A model generated the notes under the pieces. The model was not told the DNA's origin. It saw only the letters and a program-made list of their open reading frames with translations, and did not search any database. A stretch of 35,315 nt of DNA from Apostichopus californicus (lineage: Eukaryota > Echinodermata > Holothuroidea > Aspidochirotida > Stichopodidae), in assembly GCA_020650975.1 (NCBI GenBank), contig JAIPMN010018838.1, positions 1-35,315 of the forward strand. The letters run 5' to 3'. Below, in pieces: positions 1 through 10,165 of this stretch. The translations under genes were made by a program, and so were the position numbers. The first letter of the stretch is position 1, and every line of letters starts with the position of its first letter.

Positions 1-209
1 CCCCCCCCCCCCACCCACAAATAAATAAACACAGTACAAGCAAAATTGCAACAGTGGAAGATATGTTATATCAGTATACTGTAGCATATATTTGATTCAT
101 TCATCTAATTTACTTCGATTCCATGCAGGGTAGGTGTACGATTTGAAATACATTCCTGATATAATTAACAAACAATAAACACAACGTTTACAATTATTAT
201 CTTAATAAT
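1..209. other. Left-edge AT-rich DNA, no gene seen
   Basis: The window opens in a run of C and continues as AT-rich sequence. I see no open frame, splice-site pair or repeat copy that supports a gene here. Confidence 0.5.
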
Positions 210-446
210 TTACGTCATGAAATGTTTCAAAGGAATCCATTCATGACCGCAACCGAGCCGTGGACAATGATCCGCGACTAGCTCAATAATCGAACCGCGG
301 TGCTGGGCCTTGAAAACAAGCGATGCATTTGCTGCTGCGGACGAAACTAGCATCCTTCGCGACCAGAGGAAACCGACGCCGTCTGCAAGAGAACCTAACA
401 GCGCCTCAAACTCAACGGCGCATCTTACCAAGCGGTGATGCCGTTA
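210..446 (-). other. GC-rich, open stretch of unknown nature
   Basis: This stretch is clearly richer in G+C and CpG than the DNA on either side. Minus-strand reading stays open for about 77 codons down to a TAA at 210-212. The frame has no ATG near its start, because the leftmost start-like codon is TTG. A GTAAGA donor-like site lies at about 422-427 on the minus strand. The translation matches no family I recognise. It could be part of an exon of a neighbouring gene, a CpG-rich promoter, or chance. No function is proposed. Confidence 0.2.
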
Positions 447-1495
447 TGCCAAACCGCTCCTGCATAAACAGAGCTTCTCCTACATAGTCAAAAATTTTGT
501 CACGGTTGTTTTGAAATGAATAATTGGAGGATATTTGTTCTGTATCTTAATAGATTTAAACCACATTTTAATAACATATACTATGTTGTTCTTTCTTTCA
601 TATGCATAACGCCTATGTGACGTCATCAACGCTTGACAAAGTGCATGTAGATGAGCCTTTTGTTTTGCCTCATAACTTACAAAATGGAAGCATTTTTCTT
701 GGCGTGAGACATTATTTATTTTTTACCTAAAGATCAATCTTTGTTCTCATAGCCACATTTGCTAGATTTTCAAACCTTTCACTCAAAAATAATAGAACTG
801 GGTATATTTCACGAAATCTTTCTTAGCACAACCTTCCGTTTGGGGCTAATCTATATTGTAAATGTCTCATAATGTACCATTTGACTATATTTTATTCCTT
901 GGGGGAGGGGAAACTCCAAGACCCCATACATGGGAATCAGCTCAATGACATCAGGGTAGTACCCCCTTCTTAGTTTATACAATCCTTGATTGTATTCCGT
1001 AAAGGTTCAGGTCCCTACCTAAATCAGTCGGGGTGCAGATTTTGAATATTCCTCCTCCCCCCCCCCTCCTCCCCACACAACTTTGAAATCCTGAACACAC
1101 ACCACTACGTGGAAGATTGTTAACATATCACATTCATACATTGTAGTAACTTCCATAAACGGCACACATATGGTCACAGCTGCATCAATGATAAAGTGTT
1201 TCCTGAAAATGCAAATACATTTATATCCATTGTCTAGCAAATTACGATGGAGTGCACTTAACAGATCTGATAAGGGCAGGAGATCTGATCATGAGGTAAG
1301 TTTATCTGGATGATCGAATTAACACGATATATTAAACTTATTAAACTAAAAAAAAAACCCAAAAACAAGGAGAACAGGCTTTTTTTTTTGGGGGGGGGGG
1401 ATGCTCAGGGTACATCTGTCTTGATCGCATCCATGCGACTAGGAGAACAAAAGTTTTTGAATAAACATTCATTTCCATACGGACTGAAGCCTAGG
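447..1495. other. Intergenic AT-rich DNA with homopolymer runs
   Basis: No convincing coding exon was seen. The stretch contains a C-rich run near 1050-1075 and a T-run followed directly by a G-run at about 1380-1400. Short open frames here have poor composition and non-ATG starts. Confidence 0.45.
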
Positions 1496-1800
1496 CAACC
1501 ACATCATACACATGTCTGAGTAGGCTGTACAGCCTCGTTGTACACTGTGCAATCTGTTGTTCTTGAAAAGACGTGAATCTTCACCAAGAACACTTCTGTG
1601 TGGAGGGTAGCGGGGCAACCATATCATGACCAAGTCTGTATAGACTGTAACACTTCCACAATCACTGTGTGATTGTCTGAATAATCTTGTTTGGTTACCA
1701 GGCACACTTCTATGTAGAATGTATGCCCAGCAAAACCACATCATACACATGTCTGAGTAGGCTGTACAGCCTCCCTGGCAGTCCAAACACACCCTGTGAT
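1496..1800. repeat. Diverged tandem repeat, about 120-bp unit, nearly three copies
   Basis: The motif CAACCACATCATACACATGT followed by CTGAGTAGGCTGTACAGCCTC begins near 1496. A diverged copy begins near 1616, and a third, again close to the first, begins near 1731. The segments ACACTTCTRTGTRGARKGTA recur in the spacers between copies. Unit length is about 118-120 bp. Because 120 is a multiple of 3, the minus strand stays open for 131 codons across the array. That long frame is best explained by the repeat and not by a gene. It lies beyond the 3' end of frataxin. Confidence 0.8.
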
Positions 1801-2379
1801 CTACATTATGAATCAAACATATGTTGTTTTGAAATTCTGTTGCTGAAATATCCAAGTTTGCCATACAGCTTCAAGCCTTTCATAAGTCACAGATTTAAAA
1901 AAAATCTTGATTTTCCTCACTATCTGCTCAGGCTTACCATAGATAAGTGACAAGCTGATTTCATGGTTTGCGTGTCATTTCAAGCTAAAGTTTTGGAGCA
2001 AAGAGTATGTGAAATGTAAATACAGAAGTCAAATTTTAGAGAACTTATACCATTCTTCCACCATTCTGTCCAATTAATACACTTTTGATACATGCAGTAT
2101 TAAACGTGCCAAAAAGTTATGATCATACCATGTTTATCATTGAGTTTTACTCATATTTTTACCATGATATTTATAGTACAGCATTATACATTTGCATTGC
2201 ACTGTTAGTGTAGTAACTTGGTTCCATTTTTAACCGTGTCACGACTAAGTTAAACAGTTAAATTCATCTTTCTTTCCATACTGTCGAAGTCTATGCATCT
2301 CACCATTTAACCACCTATTTTTGATTCTCTCAACTGATCCAAAAATTACCATTGGTTTTCATTGCAAATGTTCCAGTCA
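1801..2379 (-). other. Probable frataxin 3'UTR and downstream DNA
   Basis: AT-rich sequence directly downstream of the frataxin stop codon on the minus strand. It should contain the 3'UTR, but I cannot place a convincing AATAAA or cleavage site, so the transcript end is undefined. Confidence 0.4.
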
Positions 2380-2524
2380 TTATCTAGATTCGTTCTCAAG
2401 TTCTGTGAAATCTAATGTTTGTTGAAATATTGCTGAAATTTCTTCACTGAGGAGATCATGCAAGGCTTGACCATCGTGAGAGTAAACCCATCTGCCTTCC
2501 TGGAAATCGTATCGCTTTGGGCCA
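2380..2524 (-). CDS. FXN: Frataxin exon 5 (last coding exon)
   Basis: The acceptor ends CATCAAATAG. The exon's first base T completes a Ser codon begun in exon 4. It encodes [18 protein letters not shown], the C-terminal helix, and an ending of FTELENESR before TAA at 2380-2382. The C-terminal tail is short, as in animal frataxins. Confidence 0.94.
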
Positions 2525-4611
2525 CTATTTGATGAAAAAGAAAAAAAGTGAATACGGAATATAGGCCTTCCATAACTGTGGATGTTTTACGCATATGTTA
2601 CGACTGTACAGAGTGCACCCCTTGTGCTTTTGAATCAGACAATGAACACGGATATACCGCCTCTTAGAGGGGCGCGACACCATAATGATGAAATGTCTCA
2701 TGTGGCATGACAGGTGTATAATAATTTATTAAATACCGACACACCAGAAAAATTTCACGTCACGACCAATGTCCTCCGTTCAGACGAAGGTAGGGATCGA
2801 ACCACGGACCATTGTGTCACAGACCCAAGTTCGTACCACTGGTGTGTTGATCTTTCATAATTAATAACAATGCACATATTAAGAAATGCTGGTAGTGCAA
2901 ATGTATACAGAGCAAGTTGACTACTACATTTAAGAAGTCAGGAGTCAGGATGGTTACATATTGAAAAGTTAAAGTGTTAGGTACCTTGCAGGTGACGACA
3001 ACCAAATTTGCTTGTTTGGGGTCTGTTTGTTGATGACGTAGGTACCGTGCTGAGAACCAAGTGAGACCGTCAAGACTCCATCCTTAAACAGGAAAAATCA
3101 AGCATAGAAAGCACTTTAAAAGGACCTCTTGTAAAATAAATTTAAAAAATAAATATTTGCAGATTACGGTTAAAGTGGTAGAAGAAAGGTAACTACATTC
3201 CAGCTTCTTCTTGAAAGGAAAAATTGATGAAGAAATTACAAGGAAAAACTCAAGTCTGAAAATCATCAATATTCACTCAAAACGTTTAGTCTGCTGAAAA
3301 GGTTAAATATTTCTAACAGTGCCTTCCTGGAGGTTTTCAAACTCCAGATTATTTGGAGTCATTGAAAAGATTCAAACATTTTTTTTGGTCAAAGTATTAG
3401 CGAGTCTTAAGAGATGAAGAGCTCTGTATTTAGTAGTCCATACCATATACCGTTGACTTTGGTGCATACAGACTAAATCCATACTTCAATTGACGACTCA
3501 GATAAAAAATTAAAAAAACTTCTCCAACAGTAATAAAAGTTGTTTATGACTTCACATCCAAGCATTATCAGTAATTTATAAGATACTTTTTGGTTTATGT
3601 CAGACCGATAAAACTTACAGCATACTGAACATCATAGTCTTCGGGGCAATTTTCTAATTCATCAAAGGATTCAAAGTAATCCGTGAGATTCTCTAAGGCA
3701 TCGCTGACTAGCCTCTCGTACTGCACATGGCCCAGTTCACTAAAGAGGGAAAGACAAAATACGTAACACAAAGTTGAACGAGTAAATTATAGCATGCTGA
3801 AGATTTAGTGAAATGTGAGAATATATCCCAACTGAAGCAAATCATCATTAAAGTGGAAGCAATTTACCCTAAAAAAAGGGACCAGAAGTAATTATATCAT
3901 GGCCTGAATTTGTTCAAAGAGACCATGGGCAGACTGTTGGGTCAGACAATCAGGTCGCATCTGAGAGCCAAGAGCAATACGAGGGCGCACTAGTCACCAC
4001 AACCTCCTTATGAAATACAAATTTGAGTATGCTGGCAAACAAATTTTGTTCTAGTATCGTGGGCCTTGTAAACTATGTTGTATTTATATACTCCTAACAC
4101 TTCGTTTATGGAGTGCTGGCTACTTTGCCCTGACGGACTAGATCACTCTTATTCTGTCCCAGCTAGTGGTGTACACCGAGTGTTGGTTGAATAGGCAAAT
4201 GAAGGACTGGGAAGAGGATTAAAAAAATATCAACCTACACCAACAGAAACGGCAGAACAAGGTGTAACACAGGGAACTATTTTCTTACAACTACTGTAAA
4301 TTTGAGGGGTGGTAATAGCCCTGTTTGTTTCTTCACTGCCCCTTCCCTACCCTCTCAGATTCATTACACTGCAGTTGCTACATCCTATCTTACATCACTG
4401 AATTGATTACATGTGGGGCTTTCATAACTACTGAATATTCTATCATGTTATTAATATATTATAACACTTACCCCTCATCATTTGTTGCAAAGTGTCGAGA
4501 AATGGGGCTTCTAATGAGTTGAAAAGAGACATGCTTAGCTTCAGAATGAATCTCATTTTGGTTCTTTCTTTTAAAGCTGGCAGCATGATGAGATATGTGT
4601 TGATGGTGATT
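2380..4611 (-). CDS. FXN: Frataxin, mitochondrial (exons 2-5; first coding exon not settled)
   Basis: Frataxin acts in the mitochondrial matrix. It binds the NFS1-ISD11-ACP-ISCU complex and speeds sulfur transfer during iron-sulfur cluster assembly. Minus-strand exons 4611-4472, 3739-3619, 3082-2985 and 2524-2380 join without a frame break into 167 residues and a TAA stop. Numbering from residue 1 of the first exon listed, residues 50-87 are an acidic helix with YERL, DALENL and PEDYDV. Residues 101-123 carry the family signature [19 protein letters not shown] then SGPKRYD. Residues 132-137 read WVYSHD. In human frataxin the Trp and Asn/Gln of this signature contact ISCU. The N-terminal segment is rich in Arg, Lys and His with SRHFAT, which resembles a matrix-protease cleavage region. 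Intron phases 0, 2, 0, 2 and exon sizes 121 and 98 nt match what I recall of human FXN. The start Met must lie upstream, because exon 2 is open at its 5' border without an ATG. Confidence 0.95.
2640..2846 (-). repeat. Possible tRNA-derived SINE in frataxin intron 4
   Basis: On the minus strand, ACCAGTGGTACGAACTTGG (about 2845-2827) is followed, 23 bases on, by GGTTCGATCC at 2803-2794. The latter is a near-perfect RNA polymerase III B box, and the former is a weak A-box-like start. Further along the minus strand comes a GC-rich body, ending near 2640. This fits a tRNA-headed SINE. It is not a functional tRNA, because no full cloverleaf can be drawn. No second copy was seen in this window, so the boundaries are approximate. 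Confidence 0.4.
2985..3082 (-). CDS. FXN: Frataxin exon 4
   Basis: This 98-nt exon lies between acceptor CTGTTTAAG and donor AAG|GTACCT. It encodes [20 protein letters not shown] and then [12 protein letters not shown], the central beta-sheet and the most conserved frataxin segment. It ends after two bases of a codon (AG), which exon 5 completes. Confidence 0.95.
3619..3739 (-). CDS. FXN: Frataxin exon 3
   Basis: This 121-nt exon lies between acceptor TCCCTCTTTAG and donor GCT|GTAAGT. It encodes [20 protein letters not shown] and [20 protein letters not shown], the first helix with the acidic ridge that binds iron and cysteine desulfurase partners in other frataxins. Its first base completes the Gly codon begun in exon 2, and it ends in phase 0. 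Confidence 0.95.
3740..4471 (-). other. Frataxin intron 2
   Basis: Intron between donor GTAAGTG (minus strand, from 4471) and acceptor TTTAG at 3741-3740. It is AT-rich, and no further exon or clear repeat was recognised inside it. Confidence 0.8.
4472..4611 (-). CDS. FXN: Frataxin exon 2 (presequence end)
   Basis: This 140-nt exon lies between acceptor TTTGCTTTCCCAG and donor GAGG|GTAAGTG. It encodes a basic, His-rich segment ending [15 protein letters not shown]. There are few acidic residues before the end, and Arg-His-Phe-Ala looks like a mitochondrial processing site. The reading frame is fixed by the join to exon 3. Conservation is low here in all frataxins, so the call rests on the splice sites, the frame and the position. 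Confidence 0.8.
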
Positions 4612-5342
4612 CTGGGAAAGCAAATGTATCAAGTAAGGTAAAGTTAACAAAGAAGTATCTGCAATATGATATTGTGCAGGCCCTAACACTGACAAAGCTT
4701 CTCATGTACTTTGTAGTAAATAATAGAAAGGTTCAATGTTTACATTGAAAAATGTACATATATGTATATTTTTAAATTGCATATTCAAGTTGAGAGAGAC
4801 AGGGATAAAAGACACTTTAAAGAGTTGTGGTTTTTCTAATAGGCCTATATCCATTGGATCACAGAGTCAATATGCAGTTTTTTAGTTGTATGTGACATTC
4901 TGTTTTCTGATTACGGCAATTATGGCCAAAACAGGGATTTATACTTCACACGAGGAAAGACCTGCCAACTCCAGACAATATAAACATGAAGTATCCAAAG
5001 AAAACCTTAAGATTGGTAGTCAAAACCTGGAGGTTTTACAAAAGTATTGTACGCTTGAGTAAAAACCATTGTTTTAACATTTAAACAAGGTATTTGGATC
5101 GAGCAATGTTGTGTTGAGTAGCTTTCGTCAGCTTATTATATGAAAAACATCCACAACTTCAATAAAATATGCTGTAAAATATGTTGTTTCACCAAATAGG
5201 GTGTTATGAAACAGTTTTTCAGTGAGCCTTGGGGACCCACTGTGAGACTTTAGATAAACCATGACTGAGTTAGCAGGTGAGTTGTCAGATATGCAAAACT
5301 ATTAACAAGGATCCTGGTAAGTACTGTAGCTCCTACTAGCAT

Positions 5343-5815
5343 GGACAATTCGAATTTCGGACACCTAAGCCTTAAAACACCCCAAACTATATCTTCTGGT
5401 ATAAATCACCTGAAAATATACTTGATATGGTTGGAGAAGTGTGTTATATAACGATACACGGCCAAACTTTCTTTCCTGCAAACTGTTTTCACGTTGTATT
5501 CCAAGAAGATTCTTGTGATTGTGGAACTGGTATTTCTTTGCTAGAGTATTGCAAAATTCGGACACACAGTCCCACAATGTGGCGCTGGTGATAAAATTGG
5601 TGGCGCAGTTGCTCTTTCAGTAATTATAACAGACTTCATAGATCTCAGTCATTTTATTGACAAATATGTAAGTATTAACTTGCACACGGGTCATTTTGGA
5701 GAGAAAATAACTGTAGCTTCGTACTATTTGGTGAAATTTGGCTCTTCCTGTAGGTTGTCATGGTGAAATCGTGTATTTCTTAGGGGTGTCCGAAATTCGC
5801 AGTGTTCCGAAATTC
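5343..5815. mobile_element. Possible MITE with inverted ends in frataxin intron 1
   Basis: CGAATTTCGGACACC at 5351-5365 is perfectly inverted as GGTGTCCGAAATTCG at 5785-5799. A second, shorter CCGAAATTCGC follows on the right (5807-5817). A further ATTCGGACAC lies inside (about 5555-5564). The right end resembles the double-motif terminal repeats of pogo/Tc1-like MITEs. I could not define exact ends or a clean target duplication, so class and borders are tentative. Confidence 0.4.
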
Positions 5816-6130
5816 GCAATACTGACTATACTAGTCCTACAGTAACACTGTATGCCTTATCAGCCTAAATATTCCTTGGCTTTTCAGCACTGCGAATTAT
5901 GAATGTTAACGTGGGCGCTTGACACCGAAAAGTGCACAATTGGGATTGGTCTAAGAGACATATGCCTAGGCTTAAACGTAAAGGCCATGCAGACTAGGCC
6001 AAGGTGAGGTATTCTGTTGTGTAGCAGGCTATAACAAGCACGATTCGTGAAACTAGTTCCTGTGCTGAGTACGGAAAAGAACTTTCGTAATATGAAAATT
6101 TCCACTTTATAAATGTATGAACTTATTAAC

Positions 6131-6178
6131 CTTGCAGCAAATGCCTTGATTGGATGATTGCTTGATAGGTAACCACAT
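6131..6178 (-). CDS. FXN: Candidate frataxin first coding exon
   Basis: A minus-strand ATG at 6178-6176 opens a frame reading MWLPIKQSSNQGICCK. It ends at a moderate donor, AAG|GTTAAT, in phase 0, exactly the phase exon 2 requires. The peptide has two Lys and no acidic residue, as expected of a mitochondrial presequence start. The donor is not strong, and a rival ATG at about 5986 (MAFTFKPRHMSLRPIPIVHF) with a poorer donor also fits the phase. The true exon could be elsewhere upstream. Confidence 0.25.
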
Positions 6179-6302
6179 GCAACGTGACTGTGTCAATAAA
6201 CTGCTGCCAGCTTTTGTGCCAAATCGGGAACTTAGTAAAGTAATTCTATTCATGTTGTGTTTATCCACTTGTATGGCGCGCCGTTTATACTTTATTTATA
6301 TT

Positions 6303-6380
6303 GCTGTCGCAGAAACTTGTGCCGTCGCGGAAACGTAGGTTGCCGTAGCGGAAATATAAGTTTACCGTCGCAGAAAGTCG
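6303..6380. repeat. Short tandem repeat of GCCGTCGCRGAAA type
   Basis: Four imperfect units of about 18-22 bp, each with a core like GCCGTCGCAGAAA, follow one another. They are GC- and CpG-richer than the surroundings. Confidence 0.7.
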
Positions 6381-7765
6381 TACTCATAGTTCTTTCAGTT
6401 GTGAAGTCTTTCTCAAACTGTGCGTGGAGAAACGGGCTGAGTACATTTGTATTTGATTATTAAATTAGATTCAGTGTAGCATGGGTCTACATATACCCCC
6501 AGTTAGTAGCTATTACATAGACATCCATGTACCGACGCGTATACCGTGCTAAATACGTACGGACAGGTACAGTGGACAACTGGACATGTATAGATAGTAT
6601 ATGCTACATACTCACCCCTAAATACTATTAACTTGTATTGAAGTTATCCTCCAATACCGTAAGTCCAATCAAGTTCAAACTCGGTTGGTAGGTGCCTGAC
6701 CATCTAAGGCTAAGCTCGTGCCTGAGTGAGTTATGACGTCGTAGGTGAAGGTCAGAGGTGAAAAATCAATGAACCTAAAACTTGGATTTTAGCAATTTTC
6801 TGCTGGTCAACATGTAGGAAAAGGCATTAAAGCACTAGATATGTAGAGAATGATGAGACGAATGTTAAAAACAAGTCAGATTTAGGTGTTTAGGGTTGGA
6901 ACAATTGAGGTCAAAGGGCAAATTGGCCTACATTGTGCAAGCTATAATAACTTCACAGACAGACAAACAAACAACTTCAGGTAATGTAAAATATCACTTA
7001 CCAGTAATGTACATTGTGTTTATGTCTTCAAATGTCGTATCTGCACCCCGATCATTAGAGACTTTCGAAGACTTTTTGTTCACTCTTTAAAGCCTATTTT
7101 TCGGGAACACTTGTTAATCTGGAACGAAACATTTGAATCGGGAACAGTCCCCAAATAACGGGGACGCCTAGTCAACTTAAAGATCTGCTTTATTGGCTCT
7201 AGTTATAGCACGCTATAGCTAGGAAAGTTTTGTGATTACGTAATCGACCTGCCACGGTCGTAAATCGACCTCAGGCTCCACGATTAGCCCGCATAGCTTC
7301 TTAACACCATTAGGCTCTTGGTGTAAAAACTGTGTGGAAATATGTTCATGTCTATAGTGTAGTTGATCCTACATTGTCACACAAAGATCCTCATACAAGA
7401 AAAAATATGTGGCAGGCGTTGCAGACTAATTGAGGCAATAAAAGAGGTAATTTTTCGACCAAGGCAGGTCGATTACGTTATCTCAAGAACCTTTTCCATG
7501 ATAGCGTGCCATAGTTGGGGTCTATACAGCAGACCTTTAACTTAAGTAGAATTGGGAGGTAAATTTTAAAACGCCTTGCCACTATAAAAGTCTTTCCTTT
7601 AAAATGTACGTCTAATTTTATACTTCACAATTGGATGCATCGATAATGTGAATGTACCATAGGTATTGGTATTTTATAAACTTCACATCCCTTTTAGACA
7701 AACTAGTAATCCTATCCAATCCAAAGTCAAATCAATAGACTGAAAAATGAAGAAAAATCAAAACA
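6381..7765. other. Intergenic DNA between frataxin and TENT2, left part
   Basis: No coding exon is supported. A strong minus-strand donor (GTGAGT at about 6608-6613) and another (GTAAGTG near 6995-7001) exist, but neither has a suitable open upstream exon. Untranslated first-exon sequence of frataxin could lie here. Confidence 0.4.
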
Positions 7766-7961
7766 TTATTTGTCAGTGTGCAACAATGACATCACACATG
7801 TTTGCTTCAAGTTCACCTTTGGTAGAATATCAGATAATTTCAACTGTCAATATCTCCAAAGCGGTACATAAGAATCGAATGAAAATTTCCCTAGAATGAA
7901 AAGATTATGTTCCTCTGTAACATATCAAAACAAATTTTTACCTGAACTATTCTTTTAATTA
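7766..7961 (+). repeat. Dispersed repeat family R1, copy A
   Basis: The segment beginning ATTTGTCAGTGTGCAACAAT and containing TTTGCTTCAAGTTCACCTTT recurs in the same orientation at 33505-33710. Similarity continues through GAATTCGAT/GAATCGAAT and AAATTTYCAC to a final ACTATYCTTTTAA. This is a diverged interspersed repeat of about 200 bp. No terminal inverted repeats or coding capacity were seen, so its class is unknown. Confidence 0.65.
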
Positions 7962-8279
7962 AGTGAAATACAATTTCAAATTGAGGGGTTTAGGTTAAAA
8001 CGGCATGCCATACTCCCGTGGTGTACACACAACCATAGGAAATGCACAGAAATTTCTGTGAGGGCATGGTATAGCATAACATTAGGCTTCAAGCTAGTAC
8101 AGTTTCGAACAGTCCTATTACTAGAAGCCTATACTGAAGGATTCTACTGAACGGAGCTTACAGCAGTCAATTACATTTTACAAACTCATTTCAGTAGTTT
8201 ATTCTTAAGGTTTGTATGTTGGCATTGATCAATTATGATTTACTTGAATGAAAAAACACAAATAACTGCAGCTAATGAC

Positions 8280-8321
8280 TAGGCCTAGGCCTAACGTTAA
8301 GTTAGCTTAGGCCTAGGCCTA
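8280..8321. repeat. Perfect 15-bp inverted repeat of TAGGCCTA octamers
   Basis: TAGGCCTAGGCCTAA at 8280-8294 is exactly inverted at 8307-8321 across a 12-base loop. Each arm is itself made of overlapping palindromic TAGGCCTA. The same octamer or a close form is scattered through 8.5-9.8 kb. Confidence 0.85.
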
Positions 8322-9476
8322 GCCTAATTTAGGCTATGCAGGGTACAGTGTTATTCTCGTTTTTGTCAGCAGAAAATATAATTTTTTTAGGAGGAGCAGA
8401 ATGGCATACCGAACTGATTAGGCACATTCAAATGATTAAGGAGTATCGCAAAGGTAAGAATTTGGCTGGAGCAGGATAGAATTTGGCTCCGATACTGTCT
8501 GTAGATTCTCACTCCAGTCTCAGGATAGGCCTAGATTAGGTTCGGAAGAGGAAGGATGATTTAGTACAAGTAGCAATAGGCCTAGTACGGGGGGGTTTCA
8601 GTTGTTCTCCGCACACTGTAATTTCCGCACAGTACTTTCTGCTGAAAAAATTCTTGTGCGGAAAGCAACAATTTTTTCCACTTACCTGTACACTATATTT
8701 TTCCTCAATTTTAGGATACCAAATTCAGGATGATGAAAATAACATGAGAAAGTATCAAAGAACGTCGATAAGGATGGTTAGACCTAGTTCATGTCAGAAC
8801 AGTTAAGCTGCTTATAATTTACAGGAGGCTTGGGGTGTTTTAATTAAGGATTACTTAAAGAAGTATGAGGCATAATATTATATAGCCCTATATATTCTCA
8901 CTCTGAACTCTGTTATTGTTAATGTGAAAATATCACAAAAGACACCCCACCCCCACTCCGCCCGCTTCCTTAAGAATGAAACTTAGCGAGACCAAATCGT
9001 CACGGCAGCAGAAACCAGTTATGCATACTCTACCTACTGTAGGCCTATACCTACAGTTTGGCGTTTCACAGGGCTTAGTTCCCCTCAGTCTTATGGCTTT
9101 ATAAAAATGTCGGAATTACCGACGCTTTTGGGGGAACTAAATCAATATAATGCCTTGTTGAATTGACAGTCAGTATCGTCTGGGATTATACAGGGTTACC
9201 GATGCCTTTTTCAGCAGTCAAAATGCTTAAAACCACTGCGAAGCATTAAGTTTCATCTCAATATGTGGCGTCCGTCAGGCGCTGTCAACCTCAACGAACT
9301 ACCACTGTAGGTTACTCTAGGCCTAGACTAGTGTACAGTGTACAGACTAGTGTCCTTGGCTGTTCCTCTTGAATGAATTACATACTGATTTTGAAGTTAG
9401 CCTCAGTGTTAAACTTAATCATCACAGAGTTAAACATGATTAAGGAGTAGTAGGCCAATGTAGATTCAGCAAAGCT
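8322..9476. other. Intergenic DNA upstream of TENT2
   Basis: No coding exon is supported. A good plus-strand donor (AAAG|GTAAGAA, at 8453/8454) follows a short T-rich acceptor-like tract, so an untranslated TENT2 exon near 8390-8453 is possible. TAGGCCTA motifs are frequent. No TATA box or CpG island could be assigned to a promoter. Confidence 0.35.
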
Positions 9477-9772
9477 CAGGCGCGTAGCCAAGGGGGGGGG
9501 CGAAGGGGGCAGCCGCCCCCCCTTGAGCATATTTTTAAAAATTTTTTTTAATGTTTTTATGATATCGCTAGTAATTTCAAAAGAGAAAATGCTAAGATGC
9601 AACTTACAAGGCCTGGGAAGTGCCATTTCCAGCGATCTGGGAGGCATTTTCAGCCAAAATTTTCTTGTACGCTTCGCGCCAATCATGGTGGCGCTACGCT
9701 TATCTACGTCTCTGAAAATTTTTCTACATTTTCGCCCCCCACCCCCTTGGCAAATTCCTGGCTATGCGCCTG
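9477..9772 (-). mobile_element. hAT-type MITE, copy 1 (non-autonomous DNA transposon)
   Basis: This 296-bp element begins CAGGCGCGTAGCCA and ends TGGCTATGCGCCTG, an inverted terminal repeat with one mismatch in the inner bases. It is bounded by a perfect 8-bp direct repeat, GCAAAGCT, at 9469-9476 and 9773-9780. An 8-bp target duplication with CAG...CTG ends is the mark of the hAT superfamily. The interior matches copy 2 (16609-16918) in inverted orientation, including the AT-rich centre and the G/C runs beside the ends. It encodes no transposase. The open frame over its interior is a by-product. Confidence 0.93.
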
Positions 9773-9780
9773 GCAAAGCT

Positions 9781-10165
9781 TCATGTCACTGTAGGCCTGC
9801 CTAGCCTACGTTGCTTTGGGAGTGTACTTTGTACAAACTACAACATTGTTATCTGGCAACAAATCTGTTTCGTAACTGGTTATGGATACATCATCTGTTT
9901 CAGTGTAGCATGGATATTTGGAAATCCCTCACGTAATCAGTTCATAAATATTAGCTTTTAATACAACCTCAAATCTTGGATGAATACCAATACCACAGCA
10001 GCATCTTTAATTTGTCATCTTCAAATTGATATTATACCTGGCCAAGTTAGATCAAATCTGCAAACATGGCAAAATTTAGGAAGAAAGAAATGTGACAATG
10101 TTCTATGAATGATGCTAATCCAGTCACATACTAATTATGGTAGGACTTCTTCTTTTGTCTTGTAG
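9781..10165 (+). other. Upstream of first TENT2 coding exon
   Basis: AT-rich sequence ending in the polypyrimidine tract CTTCTTCTTTTGTCTTGTAG. The strong acceptor at 10164-10165 shows that at least one untranslated exon lies further upstream. That exon was not located. Confidence 0.6.

Noticed and set aside
1469..1864. Open frame of 131 codons on the minus strand
   Set aside because: It is explained by the 120-bp tandem repeat, whose unit is a multiple of three. It has no ATG-supported start and no family match.
5365..5640. Frataxin first exon ending CAG|GTGATT in phase 0
   Set aside because: The donor is good and the phase fits, but the frame reaches an upstream stop without any ATG, and it lies inside the possible MITE.
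6990..7090. Frataxin first exon ending at GTAAGTG near 7001
   Set aside because: The donor is strong, but the available ATGs hit stops or leave the wrong phase.
9378..9804. Overlapping open frames near 9.5-9.8 kb on both strands
   Set aside because: They lie over the hAT MITE and run into G/C homopolymers. The similar frame at 16710 is the second MITE copy.
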